Part shown: in pieces, positions 25,119 through 34,021 of the stretch | Layout: each line of letters begins with the position of its first letter | Numbering within the stretch: position 1 is the stretch's first letter | Source of the DNA: Chloroflexota bacterium | Lineage (GTDB): Bacteria; Chloroflexota; UBA6077 | Direction of reading: 5' to 3' | NCBI GenBank assembly: GCA_021806765.1 | Contig: JAJZQR010000002.1 | Span: 5,806 to 69,805, forward strand | Length of the DNA stretch: 64,000 nt | The notes under the pieces: model-generated | What the model saw: only the letters and a program-made list of their open reading frames with translations | The model's database searches: none | What the model was told of the DNA's origin: nothing | Program-made: the position numbers and the translations under genes

Positions 25119-25206
25119 CTGCTTCCCTTCGCTGGCATTACCCAGATCAGGTTCGAGGGTCAGTGGCCGAAGCCACACTCTCAGCGCCGACGCGCCCCCC
25201 TAGCAA
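25119..25206 (-). promoter_or_regulatory. TPP riboswitch (THI element)
   Basis: The minus strand shows the conserved aptamer parts in order: GGCGCTGAGAG, CTGACCCTCGAACCTGATC, TGGGTAATGCCAGCG and AAGGGAAGCA. The closing stem pairs TTGCT (25206-25202) with AGCAG (25123-25119). It should bind thiamine pyrophosphate and repress the PurM/HypE-like gene 117 bp downstream through the terminator at 25080. Confidence 0.95.
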
Positions 25207-25282
25207 CCCTATGTGATTGTTCTGCCCATCATACAGCGGGCAAAGCCATCGCGCAATTGCCCTACCCCGATTGCCATCTGCA

Positions 25283-26530
25283 TCACCCTCCCGAGCGCGG
25301 TCCTGTGGCTTTGTTCTTCAGGAACCGTTCCATCGGGAACGGCTTGCCATGCCCGGGGTAGACGGTGCCTATTCTCAGCCATCTCAGCTTTTCGATGCTG
25401 CCATCGTAGTCCGCCAAATCGTCTATGGAGACGGGGAAACCCGGTCTGACGATGTTGTAGATCAGGTCGCCGCAGAACAGGTCGCCGCCGGCCGTCAGGA
25501 CCCCTATCGAACCCTTCGAATGCCCGGGGATGTGCAGGACCCTGGCATCCAACCCGTATTCTGAGAGATCGAAGCCCTCGTCGATAGTCAGGTCCGGCGT
25601 GAAGCTGTCGAATCGAGTCGACCTGACGAAGAACGATACTATGCTGCCCACGATCTTGAAGCTGAGCGAGTACTTGTCCGGCCTGGCTTTTCTGTTCCAG
25701 GTCATGTCTCCGCGCTCGACCATCCCCGAATCGGCACTGTGCATGGCTATGGGCGCACCGTACTTTTCGCGGAGATAGGCGCCGTTGCCGGCATGGTCGT
25801 GGTCCCCATGCGTCAGCACGACGAGCTTGAGCCTTCCCGGGGTGCAGCCCGCCCTTTCAAGCTCTCTCTCGAGCTGGGCGCGGCTGGTCGAGAACCCCGT
25901 GTCGATCAGGATGAAACCGTCACCGGCCTCGACGAGGTAGCTGTTGACGCCGCCCAGATTGATCGCCCTGGTCTCGTTCTCCCGGCGGGCGGAGAGCCGG
26001 TCCTGTTCCGCACTCCCTGCCCGTCCTCCGTCCGCTCTTGTGCGAATGTAGGACACGATCCCCAGACCAATCAGGCCAAGCTCGGCTACGACGCCGGCGA
26101 TGAACCCGCCGGCGGAGTTGTACATGCCGAGCCCCACTTTCGGCGACCGATCGAAGAAGACCGGCAGGTCGGGTGCGGTGGGGGTGACGGTGAAGGGCTT
26201 CAGCGAAACGCGAGCCATCGGGTGCGACACGAAGTCCAGCAGCCAGTGGCTGAAAACCAGGAGCCCGATCACCACGCCGGTGCGGTTGTCGCGATAGAGG
26301 CGTGCACCCAGCAGCCCGGCTGTCGCGGACCAGACCCCCGACATGAACAGGCCGTGTGACCAGGGAGCGGAGGTCTGCCTGCCCTTGCGATCGATCCGCT
26401 CGATCCCCGCGAAGTTGAAGACGGCCCACAGCAGATCCAGGGAATCGGCGGCCAGCAACAGAACGCCGAGGTGCGCCCTGGGTGCGAAACGCTTGGCCGC
26501 CAGCCCGACTCCAAAGTGCCCTCCGCCCAT
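25283..26530 (-). CDS. Fusion of DUF457/YdjM-like membrane domain and metallo-beta-lactamase domain
   Basis: The 415-residue protein has two modules. Residues 1-165 are hydrophobic with several helices and the SHWLLDFVSHP motif of YdjM/DUF457 putative membrane hydrolases (HFGVGLAAKRFAPRAHLG at the start). Residues about 185-415 are a metallo-beta-lactamase fold with NSYLVEAGDGFILIDTG, the HGDHDH metal motif at 241-246, LHIPGHSKGSIGV and GDLIY. The short cytosolic linker suggests a membrane-tethered hydrolase. The start is ATG 26530 with GGGGAGG six bases upstream. Substrate unknown. Confidence 0.85.
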   Translation of the reverse strand: MGGGHFGVGLAAKRFAPRAHLGVLLLAADSLDLLWAVFNFAGIERIDRKGRQTSAPWSHGLFMSGVWSATAGLLGARLYRDNRTGVVIGLLVFSHWLLDFVSHPMARVSLKPFTVTPTAPDLPVFFDRSPKVGLGMYNSAGGFIAGVVAELGLIGLGIVSYIRTRADGGRAGSAEQDRLSARRENETRAINLGGVNSYLVEAGDGFILIDTGFSTSRAQLERELERAGCTPGRLKLVVLTHGDHDHAGNGAYLREKYGAPIAMHSADSGMVERGDMTWNRKARPDKYSLSFKIVGSIVSFFVRSTRFDSFTPDLTIDEGFDLSEYGLDARVLHIPGHSKGSIGVLTAGGDLFCGDLIYNIVRPGFPVSIDDLADYDGSIEKLRWLRIGTVYPGHGKPFPMERFLKNKATGPRSGG

Positions 26531-26757
26531 TGCATCCTCCCCGCTCGGCCACCCTTCCCGAGCTGCTGCGAGCGACAGCACGCTCCATTCTCATCCGGAC
26601 ACCAGTATATAGTAGAAGTCGGGCCGGCGTATCGACCTTCTGTCGTTTACACCCTCATCCCCTCGACGTACAATGTTGCAGCCCTGCCCCGTGACCTTCG
26701 TCGACCTGCCACGAAGATCGATTCGTCCCGCACGTCTTACCCTCGGCAGAGGTGTGG

Positions 26758-29412
26758 ATGAAGAGCAAGTTCCGGCTGCCGCGGCTCCTGCCCGCCCTCC
26801 TTATGGTTGCCAGCCTGGCCTTGCCTGGCTCAATCTCGGGGTTGGCGGCGCCCGCCCTCGACCCGACCCTCGCCCAGACCGAGGCGGCGCCCGCCCTGGC
26901 CCCATCCGTCGCCCCGAGTCAGACCGCCCTCCAGAGCCCGGACGCCTTCCTCGGCTTCGAGGTGGGGGCCGACCGGCAGCTGGCGGACTGGAACCAGATG
27001 CTCGATTACTTCGAGATGCTGGGGCGGGACTCCGATCGGGTTCATCTTCAGACCATCGGCGAGACCACCCTGGGCAGGCCGATGATCATGGCCATCATCT
27101 CCTCTCCTGCTAATCTGGCCAGGCTGGATCGCTACCGGGAGATCCAGAAGAAGCTGTCCAACCCGCAGGGCCTCAGCGATGCCGAGCTGGCGGCTTTGAT
27201 GGCCGAGGCCAAGCCGGTGGTGGCCATCAGCGCCTCCATCCACTCCACCGAGATCGCGGCCACCCAGATGTCGCTGAAGCTGGCCTACGAGCTTGCCTCC
27301 AGCGATGTCGCCAAAGTCGGTGAAGTTCTGGACCGTGTCATCCTGCTGCTGGTTCCATCCCTGAACCCGGATGGCCACCAGATGACGGTGGACTGGTACA
27401 GGAAGTACCTGGGGACCCCCTACGAGGGGACCGGCACCCCCTGGCTGTACCACTACTACGCGGGCCACGACGACAATCGCGACTGGTTCTCCTTCAATCT
27501 GAAGGAAACCCGAGCCTACGGGCGCCAGCTGTACCAGCTGTGGTTCCCGGAGATCGCCTGGGACGTCCACCAGATGGGGAACGGCGGCGCCCGCCTCTTC
27601 GTCCCGCCCTTCATGGACCCGTCCAATCCGGTCATCGATCCGGTGATCCTCCGCTCCCTCTACCTGCTGGGCGGCCACATCACCACCGACCTGGCTGCCG
27701 CCGGGATGAAGGGGGTGTCCACCAACGCCCAGTACGACTCCTGGTACCACGGCGCCAACCGCACTGCCCCGGCTTTTCATAACATGGTGGGCATCCTCAC
27801 CGAGGCCGCCAGCGTGGACATCGCCAGCCCCATCACCCAGAGACTAGAGGATCTGGACATCCCCACCCGCGGGTTGCCGGATGCCCAGCACCCGCTGTCC
27901 GACTTCCCCGACGTATGGCCCGGCGGCGAGTGGCACCTGAAGGACATCGTCGACTACGAGGAGACGGCCGCCTGGTCCATCCTGACGGTGGCTGCCCGCT
28001 ACGGGGATAGCTTCGTCAGGAACTTCGTCGACATGAACCGGCGCTCGGTGCTGAAGGGGCTGACCGAGTCCCCCTCCGCCTACGTCATCCCGGCCGAGCA
28101 GCGGGATCCGGTCACCACGGTCAGGATGATCAACACCCTGATCTTCCAGGGCATCCAGGTTTACAGGGCCGATGCGCCTTTCCAGGCCGACGGGAGGAGC
28201 TACTCAGCGGGGGCCTACGTGGTGCTCGCCTCCCAGCCCACGCGACCCAACGTCCTGGCGCTGCTGGGGAAGCAGAGCTACCCTGACCGGCGGAACCCGG
28301 ACGGCTCCCCCGAGATGCCGTACGACATCGTGGGCTGGACCCTCCCCATGCAGATGGGGGTCGCCTACGACGAGATCCAGAGCCTCTTCGACGCTCGGCT
28401 GAGCGAGGTCAAGGAAGCCGTTCCTCCGGCCGGCGTCGTGCTCTCCGGCCCCGCCTCCTACGGCTACGCCTTCGGGCCGGAGCAGAACGACGTCGCCACA
28501 GCCAGGATCCGCCTGCTAAAAGAGGGCTACCAGCTTGCATGGGCAACCGAGCCGCTGACTGTGGGGGATAAGAGCTTCGCCCCGGGCGCCACCATCGTGA
28601 AGGCGCGGGACGGCCTGGTAGTCGAGCTGGCCTCCCTGGCCAGGGAGCTCTCCCTCAGCTTCTACCCCGTGGACTCGGCCCCCGCCGTCGAGATCCGGCA
28701 GCTCAGCTTGCCCCGGGTCGGCGTGTACGAGAGCTGGGCCGGCAACATGGACTCCGGCTGGCCCCGCTTCCTCTTCGACCGGTTCGAGATCCCCTTCGCC
28801 GAGCTGCACGATGCGGACGTCCGAGCCGGCGGGCTGGGCGACAGGTTCGACGCGATCGTGATCGCCGACCAGGGGACGGCCACCATCGTGAACGGCCGGC
28901 GGCCCGGCAGCTACCCGGAGGAGTACACCGGCGGCATCGGCGAGCAGGGTGTCGAAAGCCTCGATGCCTTCGTCCGGGGCGGCGGCACCCTGGTGACCCT
29001 GGGCAACGCCGGGGACTTCGCCATCGAGAAGCTGGGGGTCCCGGTGAAGAACCTCCTCCGGGGCGTCGAGACCAGCCGGTTCTACGCCCCCGGCTCCATC
29101 CTGGCCGGCAAGGTGGACAGCAGCCAGCCCCTGGGCTTCGGGATGGGCGAGAGGGCCGACTTCTACTTCACCAACAGCTCGGCCTACGAGGCCGCCGAGG
29201 GCGTGACCGTCGCTACCTACGGCGACGGCGCCCTCCTGCGGAGCGGCTGGCTCCTGGGCGAGAGGTATCTGCAGAACAGGGGAGCCGCGGTGGACGTGGC
29301 GCTGGGGAACGGTAAGGTGGAGATGATCGGTTTCCGGAGTCAGCATCGTGCCCAGAGCGACGGCACCTTCAAGCTGCTGTTCAACGCCCTCTTCTACGCC
29401 ACCGTGAGGTGA
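26758..29412 (+). CDS. Secreted M14-family zinc carboxypeptidase-like protein
   Basis: The 884-residue protein has an N-terminal signal peptide (KSKFRLPRLLPALLMVASLALPGS) and an Ala/Pro-rich linker. An M14 peptidase domain follows, with zinc ligands in SIHSTEIAATQ (H162, E165) and DVHQMG (about H271), and a catalytic glutamate in ILTEAAS (about 347). Arginine substrate-binding segments lie near VPSLNPDGHQ and DDNRDW. The rest (about 550-884) contains a glutamine-amidotransferase-like Rossmann region (FVRGGGTLVTLGNAGDFAIEKL). It should hydrolyse peptides outside the membrane. The start is ATG 26758; GTG two codons upstream is an alternative. It stands alone with hairpins downstream. Confidence 0.88.
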   Translation: MKSKFRLPRLLPALLMVASLALPGSISGLAAPALDPTLAQTEAAPALAPSVAPSQTALQSPDAFLGFEVGADRQLADWNQMLDYFEMLGRDSDRVHLQTIGETTLGRPMIMAIISSPANLARLDRYREIQKKLSNPQGLSDAELAALMAEAKPVVAISASIHSTEIAATQMSLKLAYELASSDVAKVGEVLDRVILLLVPSLNPDGHQMTVDWYRKYLGTPYEGTGTPWLYHYYAGHDDNRDWFSFNLKETRAYGRQLYQLWFPEIAWDVHQMGNGGARLFVPPFMDPSNPVIDPVILRSLYLLGGHITTDLAAAGMKGVSTNAQYDSWYHGANRTAPAFHNMVGILTEAASVDIASPITQRLEDLDIPTRGLPDAQHPLSDFPDVWPGGEWHLKDIVDYEETAAWSILTVAARYGDSFVRNFVDMNRRSVLKGLTESPSAYVIPAEQRDPVTTVRMINTLIFQGIQVYRADAPFQADGRSYSAGAYVVLASQPTRPNVLALLGKQSYPDRRNPDGSPEMPYDIVGWTLPMQMGVAYDEIQSLFDARLSEVKEAVPPAGVVLSGPASYGYAFGPEQNDVATARIRLLKEGYQLAWATEPLTVGDKSFAPGATIVKARDGLVVELASLARELSLSFYPVDSAPAVEIRQLSLPRVGVYESWAGNMDSGWPRFLFDRFEIPFAELHDADVRAGGLGDRFDAIVIADQGTATIVNGRRPGSYPEEYTGGIGEQGVESLDAFVRGGGTLVTLGNAGDFAIEKLGVPVKNLLRGVETSRFYAPGSILAGKVDSSQPLGFGMGERADFYFTNSSAYEAAEGVTVATYGDGALLRSGWLLGERYLQNRGAAVDVALGNGKVEMIGFRSQHRAQSDGTFKLLFNALFYATVR

Positions 29413-29486
29413 CGACCATTCGGAGTCATCATGCCCCAGACGGGGCACCATCGAGAACGGAAATGGCTTCCGCAGGCTAGGCCGAT

Positions 29487-29560
29487 GTAGGGCGGGGGTT
29501 TATCCCCCGCCGCCCACGGCTCGTGGTTGCCGGGCGGCGGGGCACAAGACCCCGCCCTAC
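29487..29560. repeat. GTAGGGCGGGG...CCCCGCCCTAC palindromic element
   Basis: The outer arms GTAGGGCGGGG and CCCCGCCCTAC and inner CCGCCGCCC/GGGCGGCGG arms nest into a long hairpin. A relative with GTAGGGGCGAACC arms lies at 33514. It fills part of the 297-bp gap after the M14 gene, which otherwise holds only two small hairpins (29432, 29575) and the rsmI leader. Confidence 0.65.
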
Positions 29561-29574
29561 GCCATTTCTAGATC

Positions 29575-29598
29575 AGTGCGGTGACAAGCCACCGCACT
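29575..29598. terminator. Small hairpin upstream of rsmI
   Basis: AGTGCGGTG pairs with CACCGCACT around a six-base loop. It has no T-run on the plus strand and could terminate transcription from the peptidase gene only weakly. Confidence 0.35.
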
Positions 29599-29710
29599 CC
29601 AAGTCCGCCTGCCGCCGGCCCGCCATCCCCATTTCCGCTTCTTCTAAGTCGGCTATAATCGTCCCAGAGACTCGGGCTGCTTGGTGTAGCCCCACCTGGA
29701 GGCACCAACC

Positions 29711-30538
29711 GTGGGTACCCTGTACGTGGTGGCTACCCCCATCGGCAACCTGGAGGACATAACGTTGCGGGCCCTGCGGGTCCTGAAGGAGGTGGACCTC
29801 ATAGCCGCCGAGGACACCCGCAAGACCCTGAAGCTGCTCTCGGCCTACGACATCCACAAGCCGATGGAGAGCTACCATCGCCACAGCGGGCCGGGCAAGC
29901 TGGTGCGGCTGCTGGAGAGTCTCCAGACCCAGGACCTGGCGCTGGTTTCCGAGGCCGGCATGCCTGGTATCTCCGACCCCGGCCAGGAGCTGATCGCGGC
30001 GGCCATCGAGAGGGGGATAGCGGTGGTGCCGGTGCCGGGTCCCTCCGCCCCTGTGACCGCCCTGGTGGTATCGGGGCTGCCCACCGACCGGTTCCTCTAC
30101 CTGGGCTTTCTGCCCCGGGTAAGGGCCGATCGCCGCCGTCTGCTCCAGTCGGTAGCCGGACAGCCCTACACCCTCGTCCTCTTCGAGGCCCCCCACCGGC
30201 TCCTGGCGGCGCTGGCCGACCTGGAACAGACCCTCGGCGATCGTCGCGCAGCGGCCGCCAGGGAGCTCACCAAGATCCACGAGGAGGTGGTTCGGGGGAG
30301 GATCTCGGAGCTGAGGGCGACCTTCGAGGCACGGGCGCCTCGGGGGGAGTTCACCCTGGTGATCGGCCCGCCCGAGGAGACCCCTGAGCGGCCGGAAGAG
30401 GCCCCAGGCGAGCCGTTGGAGGCCATGGCCCGACGGCTGAGGTCCGAGGGGGTTTCCAGCAAGGAGGCGATCGGCAGAATGATGGAGGCCACCGGGGTGG
30501 GGCGACGGGAGGCTTACCGGGCCTGGCTGGTTTCTTAA
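29711..30538 (+). CDS. rsmI: 16S rRNA (cytidine-1402-2'-O)-methyltransferase
   Basis: RsmI methylates the ribose of C1402 in the ribosomal decoding centre using SAM. The 275-residue sequence opens LYVVATPIGNLEDITLRAL and continues with AAEDTRKTLKLL, LVSEAGMPGISDPGQEL, VPVPGPSA and FEAPHRLLAAL, all classic for the family. Translation starts at GTG 29711 with GGAGG upstream, and TATAAT (29654-29659) is a plausible -10 box. tatD follows after 24 bp, as is common in bacteria. Confidence 0.95.
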   Translation: MGTLYVVATPIGNLEDITLRALRVLKEVDLIAAEDTRKTLKLLSAYDIHKPMESYHRHSGPGKLVRLLESLQTQDLALVSEAGMPGISDPGQELIAAAIERGIAVVPVPGPSAPVTALVVSGLPTDRFLYLGFLPRVRADRRRLLQSVAGQPYTLVLFEAPHRLLAALADLEQTLGDRRAAAARELTKIHEEVVRGRISELRATFEARAPRGEFTLVIGPPEETPERPEEAPGEPLEAMARRLRSEGVSSKEAIGRMMEATGVGRREAYRAWLVS

Positions 30539-30544
30539 TCGTTA

Positions 30545-30553
30545 TGCTACAAT
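30545..30553 (+). promoter_or_regulatory. Extended -10 box very close to the tatD start
   Basis: TG-C-TACAAT is an extended -10 motif ending only nine bases before ATG 30563. If used, the transcript would start almost at the initiation codon, giving a leaderless mRNA. No convincing -35 box is seen. Confidence 0.35.
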
Positions 30554-30562
30554 CGACTCGGG

Positions 30563-31342
30563 ATGTTGGTTGACACTCACGCTCACCTGACGATGGCGCA
30601 GTTTGCCGCGGACCTGCCGGCGGTGCTGGATAGGGCTGCGGCCGCTGGCGTCACCACCGTCGTCTGCGTGGGGGTGGATCTCCCATCTAGTCGGGAGGCC
30701 ATCGATCTGGCGCAGCGCCATCAGGGGGTGGTGGCTGCGGTCGGCGTTCATCCGAACGAGGCAGCCGATCTGCCCGCGGGATGGTTGGAGGAACTGCGAG
30801 CCCTTACCCGAATGCCGCGAGTGGTGGCTGTAGGGGAGATAGGGCTCGATTACTACCGGCAGCGGACGGAACGCCCGCGGCAGCAGGAGCTGTTCCGATC
30901 TCAACTGCAGCTGGCCCGGGAACTGGGGCTTCCGGTGGTGGTCCACAACCGCGAGGCGGACGCAGACGTGGCGGAGATCCTGATGGAATGGGCCGGAGGG
31001 CTCCCGCCGCAGCATCCCAGGGGGGTGTTGCACTGCTTCTCGGGGGATCTCCCCCTGCTGCAGCGCTGTGTCGCGGCGGGTTTCTACGTCTCCTTTGCCG
31101 GACCCATCACCTTCCGGAACGCCCGCGGGGCCGCCCAGATCGTCGCCGCGGCACCCCGCGACCGGCTGCTGGTGGAAACCGATGCCCCCTACCTGGCGCC
31201 GCATCCCCACCGTGGGAAGCGGAACGAGCCCGCCTACGTGCGGTTGGTGGCGGAGCGGATGGCTGAGCTTCGCAACGAGAGCCTGGACGATATCGCGGCG
31301 GCCACGAGCGGGAACGCCGCGAGACTACTTGGGCTGGGGTAG
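30563..31342 (+). CDS. tatD: TatD-family metal-dependent hydrolase
   Basis: The 259-residue TIM-barrel protein has the TatD signatures: MLVDTHAHLTM (first metal pair), AVGVHPNEA, AVGEIGLDYY, VVVHNREADADV, VLHCFSGD and VETDAPYLAPHPHRGKRNEP. Members act as 3'-5' exonucleases or deoxyribonucleases; the physiological role here is not shown. No ribosome site is obvious before the ATG, in keeping with a leaderless start. It lies between rsmI and a polyprenyl synthase gene. Confidence 0.93.
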   Translation: MLVDTHAHLTMAQFAADLPAVLDRAAAAGVTTVVCVGVDLPSSREAIDLAQRHQGVVAAVGVHPNEAADLPAGWLEELRALTRMPRVVAVGEIGLDYYRQRTERPRQQELFRSQLQLARELGLPVVVHNREADADVAEILMEWAGGLPPQHPRGVLHCFSGDLPLLQRCVAAGFYVSFAGPITFRNARGAAQIVAAAPRDRLLVETDAPYLAPHPHRGKRNEPAYVRLVAERMAELRNESLDDIAAATSGNAARLLGLG

Positions 31343-31380
31343 CCGCCAGCCTCATAAGCCTTATCTGAAGAGGGAGTAGC

Positions 31381-32355
31381 TTGGGTCCTACGCCGACTGC
31401 AACGATATTTGCACTGGTGCAGAACGACCTGGCGGCCGTTGAGAGGACGCTGGCACGGGCTGTGGAGACGGAAGACCAGCTGATGCGCCAGTTGCTCAGC
31501 TTCGTCCTGCCGGGCACCGGCAAGAGGCTGCGCCCTGCCCTGGCTCTTCTCTGTGGCAGGGTGAACGAGTACCGTCCCGAACCCCTGGTGTGCTTTGCCG
31601 CTGCCCTGGAGATGCTGCATACGGCTACCCTGGTCCACGACGACATCGTGGACGAGGCTGCGGTCCGGCGAGGCGAACGCACCCTTAACCGACAGGTCAA
31701 CAACTCCATCGCCGTCCTGGTAGGCGACTACATGTTTGCGCAGTCGGCGGCCCACACGGCGGCCACACGCCACCTGGACGTGATCTCCAGTTTCGCGCAA
31801 TCTTCTATGACCATCATCAGCGGGCAGATCGACGAATCCTGGTCCGACGGGGGGGTCAGCCTGACCAGGGAGCAGTACCTCCGCCGCATAGGACACAAGA
31901 CCGCGGCCCTCTTCGCGCTGGCCGCCGAGGGCGGCGGCTTGCTCAGCAACGCCCCCGTGTCGGTCGTGAGCGCCATGAGCCGCTACGGCTACCAGTTGGG
32001 ATTGGCCTTCCAGATCGTGGACGACATCCTGGACGTGATCGGGGACGAGGAGATGCTGGGCAAGCCGGTGGGCAGCGACGTCCGGCAGGGCACCGTGACG
32101 CTGCCGGCCATCCTGGTGCGCGACCAGATCCCGGAAGCGGTCTTCAGATCCGCCTTCCTGGGGGACGGCGGCCGCGAGGAACCGATTCGGTCGGTGTTGG
32201 AGACGATCCGGAATGGTGGGGGCATCGACGGCTCATACGCCGAGGCCGAACGGCTGGTGGCCGAGGCCCGCGATGCCCTGGAGTCTCTACCCGACGGGGA
32301 GGTACGCCAGGGACTCCAGGATCTGGCGGGCTTTGTCGTTCGCAGGATAGCCTGA
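31381..32355 (+). CDS. Trans-polyprenyl diphosphate synthase
   Basis: The 324-residue protein extends isoprenoid chains by adding IPP units, probably to make the quinone side chain. The first aspartate-rich motif is HDDIVDEAAVRRG, the second is FQIVDDILDVIGDEEMLGKPVGSD, and LPGTGKRLRPALALL is the IPP site. Chain length cannot be read safely; the residues before the first DDxxD (ALEMLHTATLV) suggest a long-chain product. Translation starts at TTG 31381 with GAGGGAG just upstream. Confidence 0.92.
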   Translation: MGPTPTATIFALVQNDLAAVERTLARAVETEDQLMRQLLSFVLPGTGKRLRPALALLCGRVNEYRPEPLVCFAAALEMLHTATLVHDDIVDEAAVRRGERTLNRQVNNSIAVLVGDYMFAQSAAHTAATRHLDVISSFAQSSMTIISGQIDESWSDGGVSLTREQYLRRIGHKTAALFALAAEGGGLLSNAPVSVVSAMSRYGYQLGLAFQIVDDILDVIGDEEMLGKPVGSDVRQGTVTLPAILVRDQIPEAVFRSAFLGDGGREEPIRSVLETIRNGGGIDGSYAEAERLVAEARDALESLPDGEVRQGLQDLAGFVVRRIA

Positions 32356-32398
32356 TTGCGCTGTTCGCCCTCTCCCCGTCATCATACGGAGTATCGTT

Positions 32399-33490
32399 AT
32401 GAAGGTGACCTTTCCCCACGCCGGCCAGGCGTGGGTTCCCCTCTCAACGGTCATTTCCAAGGCGGGGATCGAGTGCATCGTCCCGCCGCCCACCAGCAAG
32501 CAGACCCTCTCCCTGGGGGTGAAGTACTCCCCCGAGTGGGTCTGCCTCCCATTTAAGCTGAACCTCGGCAACTTCATCGAGGGGCTGGAGATGGGGGCGG
32601 ACACCCTGCTGTACGTGGCCGGGCCGGGGCTGTGCCGGTTGGGATACTACGCCAAGGTGTCGGAGCAGATCCTGCGCGACGCGGGATACCAGTTCGAGAT
32701 GCTGACCTTCGATTGGCAGGACAAGCAGATCTTGGCGCTGGGGGAGTTCCTGCGCGGGGTTCTGGGCAATCGGTCCTGGCCTCAGATAGTGGGAGACATC
32801 AAGTTCGGCCTGAGCCAGTTGAAGGTGATGGACGAGCTGGAGAAAACGGCTCACCACCTGCGCCCGCGGGCACTGAAGCCGGCGGAGATCACCAACGTCT
32901 GGCGGACGGCGGGACAGCGGGTGGCCAAGGCCTGGACCCCAGCCGATCTGAAACGGGTCAAGACCGAGATCATGGCGGAGTACAACTCGGTGCCGTTGAA
33001 CCCCGAGGCCAATCCCCTTCGGGTGGCGCTGCTGGGCGAGTTTTTCATGGTGATCGAGCCCTTCGTCAACCACGACGTCGAGGACATGCTGGGGAAGATG
33101 GGGGTGGAGGTGGTGAGGCACGCCTCCTTCAGCGACTGGGCCTGGAGCTGGCTCTTCCTGGAGGCCCTGGGCCTCAGCCATGGGAAGAAGGTCAAGAAGG
33201 CGGCCGCCCCCTACCTCAGTCGCGACGTCAGTGGCGACGCGGTCCAAACCCTGGGCGAGACGATCCTCCACCAGAAGGAGGGTTTCGACGGCATCATCCA
33301 CCTGCTGCCCCTGACCTGCATGCCCGAGATCATCGCCCAGAGCATCATGCCCCGGGTGACCAAGGACCACGAGATTCCGGTGCTCTCCATCGTCCTGGAC
33401 GAGCAGATGGGCAGGGCCGGCTTCGTCACCAGGATCGAGGCCTTCGTGGACCTCATGCAGCGACGGCGGACGTACAAGAAAGCTGGCTAG
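32399..33490 (+). CDS. 2-hydroxyacyl-CoA dehydratase/BCR D-component-like protein
   Basis: The 363-residue protein resembles the HgdB/HgdC-associated group (COG3580/3581-type, often called CoA-enzyme activase-like). It begins KVTFPHAGQAW, has a CIVPPPTSKQTLSLGVKYSPEWVCLPFKLNLG block with cysteines that could bind an iron-sulfur cluster, then YVAGPGLCRLGYY, and later LLGEFFMVIEPFVNHDVE and LLPLTCMPE. Homologues stand alone in many anaerobes and Chloroflexota with no assigned reaction. A terminator follows. Specific activity is unknown. Confidence 0.75.
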   Translation: MKVTFPHAGQAWVPLSTVISKAGIECIVPPPTSKQTLSLGVKYSPEWVCLPFKLNLGNFIEGLEMGADTLLYVAGPGLCRLGYYAKVSEQILRDAGYQFEMLTFDWQDKQILALGEFLRGVLGNRSWPQIVGDIKFGLSQLKVMDELEKTAHHLRPRALKPAEITNVWRTAGQRVAKAWTPADLKRVKTEIMAEYNSVPLNPEANPLRVALLGEFFMVIEPFVNHDVEDMLGKMGVEVVRHASFSDWAWSWLFLEALGLSHGKKVKKAAAPYLSRDVSGDAVQTLGETILHQKEGFDGIIHLLPLTCMPEIIAQSIMPRVTKDHEIPVLSIVLDEQMGRAGFVTRIEAFVDLMQRRRTYKKAG

Positions 33491-33513
33491 CGTTGCCGGC
33501 GACACGGGTTTCC

Positions 33514-33570
33514 GTAGGGGCGAACCTCGTGTTCGCCCAGCCCCAAGGCGATCACAAGGATTGCCCCTAC
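33514..33570. repeat. GTAGGGGCGAAC...TTGCCCCTAC palindromic element
   Basis: GTAGGGGCGA and TTGCCCCTAC form the outer stem, and GGCGAACC/GTTCGCC an inner one. It is the second member of the GTAGGG family (compare 29487). Confidence 0.6.
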
Positions 33571-33582
33571 AAGAATCAACCA

Positions 33583-33604
33583 GGGCGCTCCCGAGGGAGC
33601 GCCC
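33583..33604 (+). terminator. Rho-independent terminator
   Basis: GGGCGCTCCC-GA-GGGAGCGCCC is a perfect 10-bp stem followed by TTTC. It terminates the rsmI-to-dehydratase series and lies before convergent genes. Confidence 0.85.
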
Positions 33605-33694
33605 TTTCAATACTGTTATCGTTGATGGCCGCAGACCATCAGAGCCCTTCCGGGGCGGCGAGACGACGTCGGCCTTCAGAGGAGATCGGTCCGG

Positions 33695-33979
33695 CTAGCT
33701 CTGGGCCGTAGCCTGATCGCGGGCAAACAGGCTACGGGCATCCTCGCCCACGCCCAGTTCGATGCAGTCGCAAAAGGTGGAATAGATCGCCTTGTTCAAC
33801 AGCTTCGCCCACCGATCGTTGGAACCGGCCAGGGCGGCGTGCTCACGCCGGACCCTCAGCAGCCGCTCCAAGCGCAGTAGGAAGAAGAGCTGGACCTCGC
33901 TGTAGGGCTTGATCCTCGCCTGCCGCTCACTCCTCTGACCCTCTATTGACTTGACGTTCCAAGGTTCCACCCCGCTCAT
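33695..33979 (-). CDS. Hypothetical 94-residue protein
   Basis: I recognise no family. The protein is soluble and charged, with KPYSEVQLFFLLRLERLLRVRREHAAL in the middle and a cysteine pair in STFCDCIELGVGEDARSLFARD. GGGGAG lies nine bases before ATG 33979, supporting a real gene. It follows a stand-alone Lrp-type sensor domain gene after 42 bp on the same strand, so the two may be cotranscribed. Confidence 0.65.
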   Translation of the reverse strand: MSGVEPWNVKSIEGQRSERQARIKPYSEVQLFFLLRLERLLRVRREHAALAGSNDRWAKLLNKAIYSTFCDCIELGVGEDARSLFARDQATAQS

Positions 33980-34021
33980 TGCAGTTCTCCCCAGCAGACC
34001 GCTGCTGGTTTCGTCCTGACT

